A stretch of DNA of 64,000 bases from an uncultured Fretibacterium sp. (GCA_937915755.1 CALGGR010000107.1:1-64000), one strand, 5' to 3'; counted from the stretch's first letter, positions 1 through 9,388 are shown. Notes: a model not told the origin generated them from the letters alone. A program made the numbers and translations.

Positions 1-65
1 CGAGGAATAATCGAAAAAGTGAAGATAACACAAAATTACACTTTTTACGTAGCAGAAATTTTATC

Positions 66-749
66 GTGAAAATTCTAATTGTTGAAGATGAAGCACCAAT
101 CGCCGAAGTCGTCAGCGCATATGCAAAGCGTGATGGTTACGACACAATTACCGCAGGGGACGGGATGACAGCCCTCGAAATTTTTGACCGCGAGGATATT
201 TCACTCGTCATTCTTGACCTCATGCTCCCCAAGCTTTCAGGCGAGGAAGTCTGTCGTAGGATACGTGAAAAATCAAGCGTCCCGATAATCATGCTCACGG
301 CGAAAACAGGTGAGTCTGATGTAGTCTACGGCCTTGACATGGGAGCGAATGATTACGTCGCAAAACCTTTCAGCCCACGCGTCTTAATGGCGAGAATACG
401 CGCGCAGCTAAGACCTTCAGCGACACGTGACAACATAGCCGCAGGTGTATGCGCAGATGGAAGAATTGAGATTGACCCCGAACGTGTTGAGATTCGCAAA
501 GACGGAAAACCTATCCCCGTAACGAAGAGCGAGTTTCTGATATTCTCGACACTAGCATCAAGACCCATTCGCACATGGTCAAGGGACGAGATTATACGGA
601 GCGCATTAGGTGATGATTACGACGGCTTCGACAGGACTATCGACACGTACATCAAGAATCTCCGCAAAAAACTTGCCGAGCCTAGCCACGAAAACGGCTG
701 GATTAAGACCATCTACGGCTTTGGCTACAGGTTTGACGATGAAAAATAG
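66..749 (+). CDS. OmpR/PhoB-family response regulator
   Basis: DNA-binding response regulator of a two-component system, 227 aa. The receiver domain (about residues 1-115) has the acidic pocket VEDE (6-9), phospho-acceptor Asp51 (VILDLMLP), Thr78 and Lys100 (AKPF). The second half is a winged-helix Trans_reg_C domain ending in YGFGYRF. The start is GTG at 66; no strong Shine-Dalgarno is visible. An 8-bp inverted repeat (AAAAAGTG at 14-21, CACTTTTT at 39-46) lies just upstream and could be an autoregulatory site; that is inference. The gene overlaps the histidine kinase by 11 bp, so the two form one operon. The stimulus is unknown; the HtrA gene next door hints at envelope stress but is convergently transcribed. 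Confidence 0.95.
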   Translation: MKILIVEDEAPIAEVVSAYAKRDGYDTITAGDGMTALEIFDREDISLVILDLMLPKLSGEEVCRRIREKSSVPIIMLTAKTGESDVVYGLDMGANDYVAKPFSPRVLMARIRAQLRPSATRDNIAAGVCADGRIEIDPERVEIRKDGKPIPVTKSEFLIFSTLASRPIRTWSRDEIIRSALGDDYDGFDRTIDTYIKNLRKKLAEPSHENGWIKTIYGFGYRFDDEK

Positions 750-2103
750 ATCCTTGCGGTCTCATTTCCTTATGCTATATGTGATTCTCGCTGTAGTGTC
801 AGGCATTATTGTTCCTATTTTGGGTGTTAAGTTCAGCGTTGAGGCTTTCAGAAATTACCAGATACAGAGAAGGCAGGCTGACCTCGAGAACTTGGGAGAG
901 TCTTTATCGGCACTCTATGACGAGGAAGGAGGAGTCTGGAAACGTCGGCGTGTCATGGACATTTTGCGGCCAGCTCCACAATGGGCAGGAATGATAATCA
1001 CACTCATCGATCTCAATGGGCGCGAAGTTTACACGTTACGCCCCCTCCAAATGCCGCGAAGGACTCACAGCGCACAGAATGAGCCTCAGACACCTGATTC
1101 CGAGACCGAACACATAACTATAAAGCTTGCGATGAACAAAGGAAGCCTTGAGATTGAGCGAAGGATTCCATCAGGCCGATATGAGACATCGTTCCTCAGC
1201 TACCTTGTGAGTTATACACTTGCGGGTGCTTTCGTTGTGATACTCTGCGCTTGCGGTGCTGGATACATTGTCGCGGGAAAATTGAGCCGTCCAGTGATAG
1301 CGGCCATTGATAGGACGAAGAAAATCGCACGCGGTGATTATGATGTTCACGAAGAGGCAAAGGCAGTAGGGATACGTGAGCTTGACGCATTGACGCGGGG
1401 CGTTGAGGACTTAGGGAGATCGCTTGCGGGTCAGGAAAAATTACGACGGAGGCTGATGATTGACATTGCCCATGAATTACGGACTCCCCTCACTGTAACG
1501 AGGACACAGATTGAGGCGATTGCTGACGGGATTCTTGAGCCTGCTCCAGAACGTCTGACACTTTGCGTGAACGAGATGACTCGTCTTGCTGAACTCATCG
1601 GGAAAGTTGACGCACTCTCAAGGATCGAGGGCGAAACTTTGAGTCTCAACACTGAGACCACCGACATGCGGGAATTTTTGGGGAACGTCGTCGAAAGTTT
1701 CTCACCGGTTTTCGCAAAGTCAGGAATCACATTGATGGCTGACCTTGAGAACTTAACCTGCGAGATTGACCGCGAACAGTTCAGGCACGTAACTGACAAC
1801 TTGCTTTCAAATGCTCTGCGTTACACTGACGCTGGAGGGTCTGTGAGTTTGAGGCTCTATGCTGACGGTGATGATGCTGTGATTGAAGTTTCTGATACTG
1901 GGATTGGAATTTCGCAGGAGGATTTGCCTAATATATTCGAGCGTTTCTGGAGAGCTGACGAGTCCAGGACCAGGGTAACGGGAGGAAGCGGAGTTGGACT
2001 CGCAATCGTGAAGGCTACTGTTGAGGCTCACGGCGGGAAAATTTCAGCCGTCAGCAAAAAAGGTGAGGGTACGTGTTTCACCGTGAGGCTTAAACGTGAA
2101 TAG
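739..2103 (+). CDS. HAMP-containing sensor histidine kinase
   Basis: Membrane sensor kinase, 454 aa from the ATG at 739, which overlaps the regulator stop (GATGAAAAATAG). A longer upstream in-frame ATG at 610 would run through the regulator and is rejected. Order: TM1 (about 10-31), extracytoplasmic segment (about 32-152), TM2 (about 155-178), HAMP (about 180-232), dimerisation helix with phospho-acceptor His245 in IAHELRTPL, then a HATPase_c domain with N box (NLLSNALRYT), DTGIGI and GGSGVGLAI. Architecture is of the BaeS/ResE type. It should phosphorylate the regulator encoded directly upstream. The sensed ligand cannot be read from the sequence. Confidence 0.95.
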   Translation: MKNRSLRSHFLMLYVILAVVSGIIVPILGVKFSVEAFRNYQIQRRQADLENLGESLSALYDEEGGVWKRRRVMDILRPAPQWAGMIITLIDLNGREVYTLRPLQMPRRTHSAQNEPQTPDSETEHITIKLAMNKGSLEIERRIPSGRYETSFLSYLVSYTLAGAFVVILCACGAGYIVAGKLSRPVIAAIDRTKKIARGDYDVHEEAKAVGIRELDALTRGVEDLGRSLAGQEKLRRRLMIDIAHELRTPLTVTRTQIEAIADGILEPAPERLTLCVNEMTRLAELIGKVDALSRIEGETLSLNTETTDMREFLGNVVESFSPVFAKSGITLMADLENLTCEIDREQFRHVTDNLLSNALRYTDAGGSVSLRLYADGDDAVIEVSDTGIGISQEDLPNIFERFWRADESRTRVTGGSGVGLAIVKATVEAHGGKISAVSKKGEGTCFTVRLKRE

Positions 2104-2110
2104 GTAACGA

Positions 2111-2148
2111 AAAGCGGGACCCCTCGTGAGGAATCCCGCCCGCGTTTT
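2111..2148. terminator. Bidirectional terminator between kinase and htrA
   Basis: Hairpin GCGGGA (2114-2119) with TCCCGC (2134-2139), extended by an inner CCTC/GAGG stem around a GT loop. An A-run lies on the left (2110-2113) and TTTT on the right (2145-2148). It sits between two convergent genes, so it can serve both strands. Confidence 0.8.
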
Positions 2149-2155
2149 CACACTT

Positions 2156-3613
2156 CTACTTCTCCGGTGCACCCTTGCTCACCATGATGAAGTACGTTGA
2201 ACCCTCGCGCTCAATCATGAGGACAATCGAGTTGTCATCACCGACAGCCTTCGACAATTCAGAGGCAGACTTCACTTCTTGGCCGTTCACCTCAATGATG
2301 AGATCACCCTCGCGAATATCACCGTCAGCCGATGCCTGAGAGTCCTTGTCGATTTCCGTAATCACAAGCCCTTCGCTGTCCGAGTTGATTCTGTACTGAC
2401 GCTTCAGTGACTCAGTGAGCGGCGAGACCCTCGAAATTCCGAAATCTTTCAGCGCGTTAATACCGCCTGACTTTGCGGCTGGACTTTCGTTTTTTTCCGA
2501 ACCTTCAACGCTTCCGTCGCCCTTGCTGTTTCTTTCGGCGAGCTTTACGTTGAACGTCATCTTCTTGCCTTTGCGGACGACCTGAAGTTTCGCTATCGAG
2601 TTGGGGGCTAACGTCCTGACCCTCGACACAAAATCGTTAGCATCCTTGACTTTCTTGCCGTTGAGTTCTACGACGACATCACCGCGCTTGATTCCGGCCT
2701 TGTCAGCAGGGTCGCCCTTGAAGACATCGTTGATCATTGCGCCTTCGCTTCCAGTTACACCATAAGCCTTAGCCATTTCAGGGGTGATTCCTCTGACGCT
2801 CACGCCGAGCCAGCCGCGCTTTACACGCCCGAACGAAACGAGGTCGCCCATGATTTCCTTTGCTTTGTTGACTGGAATCGCGAACCCCAAGCCCTGAGCA
2901 TAGGGGATAATCGCCGTGTTGATTCCGACAACTTCACCGGCCATGTTGAGGAGAGGTCCGCCAGAATTTCCGGGATTTATAGCCGCGTCAGTCTGGAGGA
3001 AATCGTCGAAGTTAACGTCCTGCGCGTGAATGCTCCTGTTCTTCGCGCTGATTACTCCGGCTGTTACAGAATGCTCGAAGCCATAGGGATTTCCTATTGC
3101 AACGACGAACTCACCGACTTCAACAGCGTCAGAGTCTCCAAGTTCGAGGACTGGGAGATTCCCATCAGGCTCAATCTTTATCACTGCGAGGTCATACGTC
3201 GGGTCATTGCCGAGAATTTTCGCGGAGTAAGTCTTCTTGCTTCCGTCCTCAAGCTGTAATGACACAGTGATTTTGTCAACGCCGTCAACAACGTGATTGT
3301 TTGTGAGTATCTGGCCCTCTTTACTGACGATGAAGCCGGAGCCTCTTCCCTTCATTGGGACTGAACGCGTGAACTCCTTGAAGCTGTCCCCGAAGAATCT
3401 CTTGAAGAAAGGATCATCATCGAACGGGAATGGTGAAACCGAACGTCTTGCTGTCTTCTCAACGTCAATATTAACGACGGCAACCGAAGCTCTTTTGACG
3501 ATTGGGACGATTGGATTCGACTGGCTTACGCTGTACGGTGAGAGGGCAAATGCGCTCCCTGATACCGCGAGTATGAATGCGAGTGTGAACGCTAGAATTT
3601 TTCTTGTTCTCAT
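2156..3613 (-). CDS. htrA: HtrA/DegP-type periplasmic serine protease with two PDZ domains
   Basis: Envelope protein quality-control protease, 485 aa. A Sec signal peptide (MRTRKILAFTLAFILAVSGSAFA region) is followed by a trypsin-like domain with the catalytic triad His107 (TNNHVVDG), Asp141 (TYDLAVIKI) and Ser217 (GNSGGP). Two PDZ domains follow, about residues 265-360 and 395-480. An extra acidic and phenylalanine-rich LA-type loop (about 58-85) precedes the protease core, as in DegP/DegQ. The gene is downstream of the Lgt-like gene on the same strand with a gap of about 38 bp carrying a GGAGG ribosome site, so it may be cotranscribed with it. Length and architecture are normal for the family. 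Confidence 0.97.
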   Translation of the reverse strand: MRTRKILAFTLAFILAVSGSAFALSPYSVSQSNPIVPIVKRASVAVVNIDVEKTARRSVSPFPFDDDPFFKRFFGDSFKEFTRSVPMKGRGSGFIVSKEGQILTNNHVVDGVDKITVSLQLEDGSKKTYSAKILGNDPTYDLAVIKIEPDGNLPVLELGDSDAVEVGEFVVAIGNPYGFEHSVTAGVISAKNRSIHAQDVNFDDFLQTDAAINPGNSGGPLLNMAGEVVGINTAIIPYAQGLGFAIPVNKAKEIMGDLVSFGRVKRGWLGVSVRGITPEMAKAYGVTGSEGAMINDVFKGDPADKAGIKRGDVVVELNGKKVKDANDFVSRVRTLAPNSIAKLQVVRKGKKMTFNVKLAERNSKGDGSVEGSEKNESPAAKSGGINALKDFGISRVSPLTESLKRQYRINSDSEGLVITEIDKDSQASADGDIREGDLIIEVNGQEVKSASELSKAVGDDNSIVLMIEREGSTYFIMVSKGAPEK

Positions 3614-3651
3614 TTCTTGATACCTCCTATAAATTTTTACGGCCTTGTATT

Positions 3652-4452
3652 TTAGCGGTGAATTGTGGGTACTTCATGAACTGTTTTCAGCTTACTCAGG
3701 CTATAAGCAAGCCACAAGCTCATTAACGGCAGTGCAATCATTACCCCCCTGTAAGTCAAAGAGCGTGAAATTAACCGTGCCATTGTGCCATGATTTCTGA
3801 GCGGTGCAACAAAAAGCCTCATCATCGAATATAGAATAATGGCCAGAGGAGCAACCACCGAATAATGTCGCTCGCCCTTCTGTCTGGGGAGAACACGCTT
3901 TTCGACAGCAAGCAATATCCCTACAATCACGAACGCTATGATTGAGTAATATATCTGAACCGGGTGCCTGAATATTCCAGCCCTGTCAAAAGGAAAGTGA
4001 ACGCCCAAGAATGATCTTGTCGGTATTCCAACGCAGCAGCCATTCATGAAACAGCCCCATCGACCGATAGCGATCGTCAGGATTGCGGGAGGTGCAGCAG
4101 CATCACAGAGCTTCAGGAATGAGACTTTCTTTGAGAACGTACACATCAAAAGCGATGAGAGAAACGCTCCCGATAATGCTCCGAACTCATGAACTCCTCC
4201 GCGGTTTATGTCGAGGAAAAGCGATGGATTTGCCATGTATTGATTCCAGTTCTGAATATACTCGAATGACCTTGCGCCCAGCAGCATGAAGAAGAATGAC
4301 ACAGCCATGATTCTGCGCGACTCGTACTCGTCAAGCCCGTAGAGAGGGAGACGCTTTATCACCCATACTATTGCGAGCGACAAAGCTATGAACCATATGA
4401 CGCTGTATGTGTCGATTCTAAGGCCGAGTATGTGGAATAGTGTAGGGTGCAT
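3652..4452 (-). CDS. Divergent Lgt-like prolipoprotein diacylglyceryl transferase family protein
   Basis: Polytopic membrane protein of 266 aa, starting MHPTLFHILG at the ATG one base after the stop of the MBL gene. The Lgt family signature region is present but altered: GRWGCFMNGCCVG (about 130-142) replaces the canonical GRxGNFxN-x-E, and the usual FHGG is replaced by VHEFGALSG (about 87-95). The later FRHPVQIYYS segment matches the HPxQLY motif of the family. Lgt attaches diacylglycerol to the lipobox cysteine of prelipoproteins. The substitutions place this in the Cys-Cys-containing Lgt-like branch, so lipoprotein diacylglyceryl transfer is likely but not certain. An in-frame longer start at 4563 would overlap the neighbour by more than 100 bp and is rejected. 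Confidence 0.75.
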   Translation of the reverse strand: MHPTLFHILGLRIDTYSVIWFIALSLAIVWVIKRLPLYGLDEYESRRIMAVSFFFMLLGARSFEYIQNWNQYMANPSLFLDINRGGVHEFGALSGAFLSSLLMCTFSKKVSFLKLCDAAAPPAILTIAIGRWGCFMNGCCVGIPTRSFLGVHFPFDRAGIFRHPVQIYYSIIAFVIVGILLAVEKRVLPRQKGERHYSVVAPLAIILYSMMRLFVAPLRNHGTMARLISRSLTYRGVMIALPLMSLWLAYSLSKLKTVHEVPTIHR

Positions 4453-4453
4453 T

Positions 4454-5335
4454 TCAAGCCTCCGTTGACCAGAGGAGCATATTGTCCTCGAAGTACGCGC
4501 TGATCCTGCCGTTGTCCTTGAGCCATGAGAGATACGAACGCACCGTGCTTCCCGCGAGAACATACTGCTCGAAGTTCATGGCCAGTCCGTACTCAGTGAA
4601 CAAAACTTGAAGTATCCTCTCGAAATTCACGGGGGTATGGCAGATTCTCATTGTCATTTCCGCAACTTCATTCACTGTGTCGATGTTGTATTGAGCAAGT
4701 GAGGATATGTCCTCTGCAGGCTCTGCATGTGAAGGAATGAATACGCGGGCATTCATAGTCTTCACAGTCTCAAGAGTTGCGAGATATGCGCCAACATCAT
4801 AGATGAATGTTACGCGGTACTTGTCGAGGGTCTCACGGCTCGAAAGGCAGTCGGCAAGAAACACAACGTCGTCACTCGTCCTGAATCCGGCCATGCTGAA
4901 GAAGTGTCCGGGAAGGTCTATCATTCTCCAGCCGTCGGGGAGGACTTCAGGGGTGAGATACTCTGCATCGCTTTCCTGTGCCATGAGGAACTTGTGCCGT
5001 AATTCCTTCATTGGGAAGCCGCCATAGAGAAACGAGGGTTCAAGGACGGTATGGCGTGTGAAAGCGCATTCAACACCGGGAGCGTATACCTTGCAGCCCG
5101 TGTTTGACTGAAGGTACTTGTTCCCGCCAATGTGGTCAGCGTTTGAGTGAGTATTGTAGATTGCGGAAAGATGCCAGCCGTTAGCGTCGAGAATCTTCTT
5201 GACTTTTCGGCCAGCGTCCTTGTCGTTCCCGCTGTCAATGAGGCAGACGTTATCGCCGTCAAGTTTAACGAGGCCTATTTTCGCCGGACTCTGAATGTAG
5301 TACGTCTGTTCCGTAACCTGAACCAGTTCATACAT
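4454..5335 (-). CDS. MBL-fold metallo-hydrolase with a HxNxDH variant motif
   Basis: Metallo-beta-lactamase-fold protein, 293 aa. Metal-site motifs are H63-S-N65-A-D67-H68 (canonical is HxHxDH, so the second His is Asn), H144 (LPGHFFSMAG), D162 (FLADCLSS) and H203 (IPSHAEP). All other ligand positions are kept. A C-terminal winged-helix-like part (about 225-293) follows, as in many stand-alone MBL hydrolases. The start ATG overlaps the TAA of the acyl-CoA synthetase gene by one base (TAATG on the coding strand), so the two are translationally coupled. A thioester or lactone substrate linked to the ligase is plausible inference. Substrate and metal content are unknown. Confidence 0.85.
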   Translation of the reverse strand: MYELVQVTEQTYYIQSPAKIGLVKLDGDNVCLIDSGNDKDAGRKVKKILDANGWHLSAIYNTHSNADHIGGNKYLQSNTGCKVYAPGVECAFTRHTVLEPSFLYGGFPMKELRHKFLMAQESDAEYLTPEVLPDGWRMIDLPGHFFSMAGFRTSDDVVFLADCLSSRETLDKYRVTFIYDVGAYLATLETVKTMNARVFIPSHAEPAEDISSLAQYNIDTVNEVAEMTMRICHTPVNFERILQVLFTEYGLAMNFEQYVLAGSTVRSYLSWLKDNGRISAYFEDNMLLWSTEA

Positions 5336-6972
5336 TACTTCGCGCTGTCCTCACTGTAGAAGCTCGTACCCTGAGCATATCTCTCCCTGAGTTTCGGCTT
5401 CTCGATCTTCCCTGTCGGATTTCTCGGAACGTCAGCAAAGATTATCTTTCTCGGCCTCTTGTATCTCGGAAGTCCCAAGCAGAAGTGATTGATTTCCTCC
5501 TCAGTGCAGTTCATTCCCTTCTTGACCTGAATTACAGCCGCAACAATCTCGCCCAATCTCGGTTCAGGAAGCCCAATGACCGCGACATCATGAATCTTCG
5601 GGTGAGTGATTAGGAAGTTCTCGACCTGTACAGGGTATATATTCTCACCGCCCGTAATTACGACGTCCTTCTTCCTGTCAACAAGCCACACGAAGCCTTC
5701 CTCGTCCATCATGGCCATGTCGCCCGTGAAAAGCCAGCCATCTCTAAGCGTCTCATGAGTTGCGCCCGGATTGTGGTAGTAGCAGAGCATTACGCCCGGC
5801 CCTTTGACGCAGAGTTCTCCTGTCTCGCCCTGAGGAATATTGTTCCCATTGTTGTCGACAATCTTAAGCTCCCAGCCGTAGCCTGGCACACCGATTGCTC
5901 CGACTTTGTGGATGTTCTCCATTCCGAGATGTACACAGCCCGGCCCTGTCGACTCTGAGAGGCCGTAATTCGTGTCGTACTTGTGATTGGGGAAGTATTC
6001 GAGCCAATGACGTATCAGCGACGGAGGTACAGGCTGCGCGCCGATGTGCATTAAACGCCACTGTGAGAGATTACGTCCCTCAAGTTTCAGGTCCCCCCTG
6101 TCGAGTGCGGTCAAAATATCCTGGCACCACGGGACTAACAGCCACACAATCGTGCAGCGTTCCCATGAAACTACATCAAGTATAGCTTTCGGGGACGTTC
6201 CTTTGAGGATCACCGCCCTGCTTCCAGTGTAGAGAGAGCCGAACCAGTGCATCTTCGCGCCCGTGTGATATAGCGGCGGAATGCAGAGGAATACGTCATT
6301 GTGCGTCGTAGCGTGGTGAATTGCCTCCATTTTTGCGGCCTGCAATAATGCCGTGTGGTTGTGTAGGATAGCTTTCGGGAATCCCGTTGTTCCTGACGAG
6401 AAATATATTGCTGCTTCGTCATGATCCTCAATGAGAATCTTGGGGGCTGTTGAAGGGCAATTGTTCACAGCATCATTGTAGCTTTCCGCGAATGAGGGGC
6501 AGTTGTTGCCGACGAAGAAAAGCAGGCATGACTCGCCGAGTGCAAGTACGGTATTCTCAACTCTCCCGATAAATTCAGGACCAAAGAAGAGAATATCAAC
6601 GTCAGCAAGTTTCACGCAGTATTCGATTTCTTCAGACGAGTATCGGAAGTTCAGGGGGACAGCGATTGCTCCGGTCTTGAGAATCCCGAAGTATATCGGC
6701 AGCCATTCGAGGCAGTTCATGAGGAGGATTGCGACTTTCTGGCCCTTCTTAACGCCGCGTGAGAGAAGCATGTTTGCGACCCTGTTGGCCTTCTCGTCAA
6801 AGACCGTCCACGTAAATTCGCGCCTGTATGGTTTCGATGATGTTGGCTGAATCAGGGCGTATTCCTTCCAAGTAATGCGGACTGGCTCGGACTGTTCGGG
6901 GTTGATTTCGACGAGAGCAACTTCATCGCCGTATAGTTTTGCGTTTCTTTCGAGTAAGTCTGTGATAGGCAT
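5335..6972 (-). CDS. AMP-forming acyl-CoA synthetase / ligase
   Basis: ANL-superfamily enzyme, 545 aa, that adenylates a carboxylic acid and usually transfers it to CoA. Motifs: A3 loop YFSSGTTGFPK (about 195-205), A5-like YGLSESTG, A7-like GDMAMMDEEGFVWLVDRKKD, and A10 NPTGKIEKPKLRE with the catalytic lysine near the C-terminus. The substrate is not predictable by eye; the length fits medium- to long-chain or aromatic acyl-CoA ligases. The start codon is followed by PITDLLERNAKLYGDEVAL, typical for the family N-terminus. The gene is first in a minus-strand set ligase, MBL hydrolase, Lgt-like, htrA, and is divergent from fhs. Confidence 0.92.
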   Translation of the reverse strand: MPITDLLERNAKLYGDEVALVEINPEQSEPVRITWKEYALIQPTSSKPYRREFTWTVFDEKANRVANMLLSRGVKKGQKVAILLMNCLEWLPIYFGILKTGAIAVPLNFRYSSEEIEYCVKLADVDILFFGPEFIGRVENTVLALGESCLLFFVGNNCPSFAESYNDAVNNCPSTAPKILIEDHDEAAIYFSSGTTGFPKAILHNHTALLQAAKMEAIHHATTHNDVFLCIPPLYHTGAKMHWFGSLYTGSRAVILKGTSPKAILDVVSWERCTIVWLLVPWCQDILTALDRGDLKLEGRNLSQWRLMHIGAQPVPPSLIRHWLEYFPNHKYDTNYGLSESTGPGCVHLGMENIHKVGAIGVPGYGWELKIVDNNGNNIPQGETGELCVKGPGVMLCYYHNPGATHETLRDGWLFTGDMAMMDEEGFVWLVDRKKDVVITGGENIYPVQVENFLITHPKIHDVAVIGLPEPRLGEIVAAVIQVKKGMNCTEEEINHFCLGLPRYKRPRKIIFADVPRNPTGKIEKPKLRERYAQGTSFYSEDSAK

Positions 6973-7079
6973 CTGTGAAAAATATCATTCCTTTTCATGA
7001 AAAACTTCAAGCGAGATTTTAACACAGTCATTCTGCTATAATCCACGCAATGAAATAACATGAACAAAGGAGATTAACA

Positions 7080-8753
7080 ATGTCATTCCCAAGCGATATA
7101 GAAATAGCACAGTCAGTAACACCTCAGCCAATCGTAAAAGTTGCTGAGAAAATCGGAATCTCTGAGGACGAACTTGAACTCTATGGCAAGTACAAAGCCA
7201 AGCTCTCTCCCTCAGTAACAAAGAGGCTCGCAAGTAAGCCCGACGGAAAACTAATCCTCGTTACAGCAATCACTCCTACCCCTGCAGGTGAAGGCAAGAC
7301 CACAACAACCGTAGGACTCACTGACGGTCTCCGTAAAATCGGCAAGAACGCAATGGCTGCCCTCCGTGAACCGTCATTAGGCCCCAGCTTCGGACTCAAA
7401 GGCGGCGCGGCTGGCGGAGGTTACGCACAAGTAATCCCGATGGAGGACATCAATCTTCACTTCACGGGCGATCTTCACGCAATCACTACAGCTCACAATC
7501 TCTGCGCGGCAATGCTCGACAATCATATTCAGCAGGGCAACGAACTCAATATCGACCCTCGCCGCGTAGTATTCCGTCGTGTAATGGACCTCAACGAGCG
7601 CGCACTCCGCAACATCATAATCGGTCTCGGCGGAAAGGCTAACGGAGTTCCCCGCGAGTCAGGCTTCGACATCACGGTTGCTTCTGAGGTAATGGCAATC
7701 CTCTGCCTCTCTTCTGACCTCATGGACTTGAAGGAGAGACTTGGCCGAATAGTCCTCGCTTACACTTATGACGGAAAGCCCGTAACAGCAAAAGAGATAG
7801 GAGCATCGGGTTCAATGGCGGTGTTGCTGAAAGACGCAATAAAGCCCAACCTCGTTCAGACGCTTGAGGGAAGCCCGGTGTTTATTCACGGCGGGCCTTT
7901 TGCGAACATTGCACACGGCTGTAACTCAGTTCAGGCAACAAAGCTAGGCCTTAAATGCGCGGATTACCTCGTTACTGAGGCGGGATTCGGCGCGGACTTG
8001 GGAGCTGAGAAATTCCTCGACATTAAGTGCAGGGTTGCGGGCTTGAAACCTGATGCCGTTGTCGTAGTCGCAACAGTGAGAGCATTGAAGATGCACGGCG
8101 GACGAAAGAAGACTGAGCTTAACACTGAGGACTTGCCCGCCCTCGAAGCAGGTATCCCTAACCTCATGAAGCACATCGAGAACGTCCAGAAATACGGCCT
8201 CCCCGTCGTCGTCGCAATCAACAGATTCCCCAATGACACGGAAGCAGAACTTGCTCTCGTCGCAAAGAAATGTGAGGAACTTGGAGCATCGTTCGCACTC
8301 TCTGAAGTCTGGGCGAAGGGCGGAGACGGTGGAATGGAGCTTGCCCGGAAAGTCGTCGAGGCTTGCGAGAAACCGTCAACATTCAGATTCATTTACGACG
8401 AGGCAATGAGTCCCAAAGAGAAAATGAATGCCATTGCCCGCGAGATTTACGGCGCGGACGGAGTTGACTTCACGGCACAGGCTGAGAAGGACTTGGCACT
8501 AATCCACGAACTAGGGAAAGATGGCTTGCTGGTCTGCATGGCAAAGACTCAGTACTCACTCTCTGATGACCCCGCGAAGATTGGTCGTCCTTCAGGATTC
8601 AGAATTACGGTGAGGGAAGTGAGATTATCGGCTGGAGCTGGGTTCCTTGTCGCTGTTACGGGCGAGATTATGACGATGCCGGGTCTCCCTAAGAAACCTG
8701 CCGCATTGAATATTGATGTCGATAAAGACGGAAAGATTACGGGGTTGTTCTAA
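7080..8753 (+). CDS. fhs: Formate-tetrahydrofolate ligase
   Basis: Makes 10-formyl-THF from formate, THF and ATP in the cytoplasm. It is 557 aa, the usual family length, with the nucleotide-binding loop PTPAGEGKTTTTVGL (about 66-80), the family segment EPSLGPSFGLKGGAAGGG and the C-terminal GEIMTMPGLPKKPAA. An AAAGGAG ribosome site is 7 bases before the ATG. A TATAAT box lies at 7037-7042 in the 107-bp region shared with the divergent ligase gene. It heads the operon fhs-fchA-folD-(thrE-like)-(zinc ribbon), giving the C1 branch formate to 10-formyl-, methenyl- and methylene-THF. Confidence 0.98.
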   Translation: MSFPSDIEIAQSVTPQPIVKVAEKIGISEDELELYGKYKAKLSPSVTKRLASKPDGKLILVTAITPTPAGEGKTTTTVGLTDGLRKIGKNAMAALREPSLGPSFGLKGGAAGGGYAQVIPMEDINLHFTGDLHAITTAHNLCAAMLDNHIQQGNELNIDPRRVVFRRVMDLNERALRNIIIGLGGKANGVPRESGFDITVASEVMAILCLSSDLMDLKERLGRIVLAYTYDGKPVTAKEIGASGSMAVLLKDAIKPNLVQTLEGSPVFIHGGPFANIAHGCNSVQATKLGLKCADYLVTEAGFGADLGAEKFLDIKCRVAGLKPDAVVVVATVRALKMHGGRKKTELNTEDLPALEAGIPNLMKHIENVQKYGLPVVVAINRFPNDTEAELALVAKKCEELGASFALSEVWAKGGDGGMELARKVVEACEKPSTFRFIYDEAMSPKEKMNAIAREIYGADGVDFTAQAEKDLALIHELGKDGLLVCMAKTQYSLSDDPAKIGRPSGFRITVREVRLSAGAGFLVAVTGEIMTMPGLPKKPAALNIDVDKDGKITGLF

Positions 8754-8754
8754 G

Positions 8755-9387
8755 ATGGCTGAAAAATTATTGATGAGGGAATCATGCGCTGACTTTTCCA
8801 AGCTGGTTGGCTCAAGGGTAACAATGCCCGGAGGTGGAGCTGCCTCTGCACTCGTAGGAGCATTAGGAGCCGCACTCTGCGAGATGGCCGCGAATTTCAC
8901 CTTAGGCAACAAGAGGTACGCTGAAGCTGAAGACGATATGAAGAATATTCTTGAACGCTCGGAGAAATTGAGGATTAGGCTTCTCGAACTTGCTGACGAG
9001 GACGCAAAGGCATTCCCTGAACTTTCAGCCGCATGGAAGCTCCCGAAGGATACCCCTGACCGTCAGGAAATCTTCGCTAAGGCTGCCCTGAACGCCTGCA
9101 AAGCTCCCCTCGAAATGGTGAAGTGCTGCTGTGAAGCTATTGACCTCCTCGAAGTTGTAATGGAAAAAGGCAACATTATGCTGATTTCTGACGTAGGCTG
9201 CGGGGTACTCTTGTGTGAGGCTGCAATGAATGCTGCGGCAATGAACATCTACATCAATGCGGGAAGCCTGAAGCATAATCCTTCTGCCCGCGAATTAGAG
9301 TCCGAAGTTGATGAGCTTCTAGCCGAATACCTCCAGAAAGCCGACGATATTTCCGGCAAAGTTACACTCATAGTCAGGAGGGTTTGA
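8755..9387 (+). CDS. fchA: Cyclodeaminase/methenyl-THF cyclohydrolase family protein
   Basis: Stand-alone homologue of the C-terminal domain of formimidoyl-THF cyclodeaminase (FTCD_C/FchA), 210 aa. The start is the ATG at 8755, one base after the fhs stop; an upstream in-frame ATG inside fhs is rejected. Family features are the glycine-rich MPGGGAASALVGALGAAL (about 24-41), the helix ending LADEDAKAFPEL, and an all-helical C-terminus. In acetogens and clostridia FchA catalyses the methenyl-THF to 10-formyl-THF step; in histidine or purine degraders it releases ammonia from formimino-THF. Its position between fhs and a FolD without the cyclohydrolase lysine favours the cyclohydrolase role here (inference). 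Confidence 0.92.
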   Translation: MAEKLLMRESCADFSKLVGSRVTMPGGGAASALVGALGAALCEMAANFTLGNKRYAEAEDDMKNILERSEKLRIRLLELADEDAKAFPELSAAWKLPKDTPDRQEIFAKAALNACKAPLEMVKCCCEAIDLLEVVMEKGNIMLISDVGCGVLLCEAAMNAAAMNIYINAGSLKHNPSARELESEVDELLAEYLQKADDISGKVTLIVRRV

Positions 9388-9388
9388 C

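Noticed and set aside
610..738. Upstream in-frame extension of the histidine kinase
   Set aside because: It would read through the regulator gene out of frame; the ATG at 739 gives a normal N-terminus with a TM helix.
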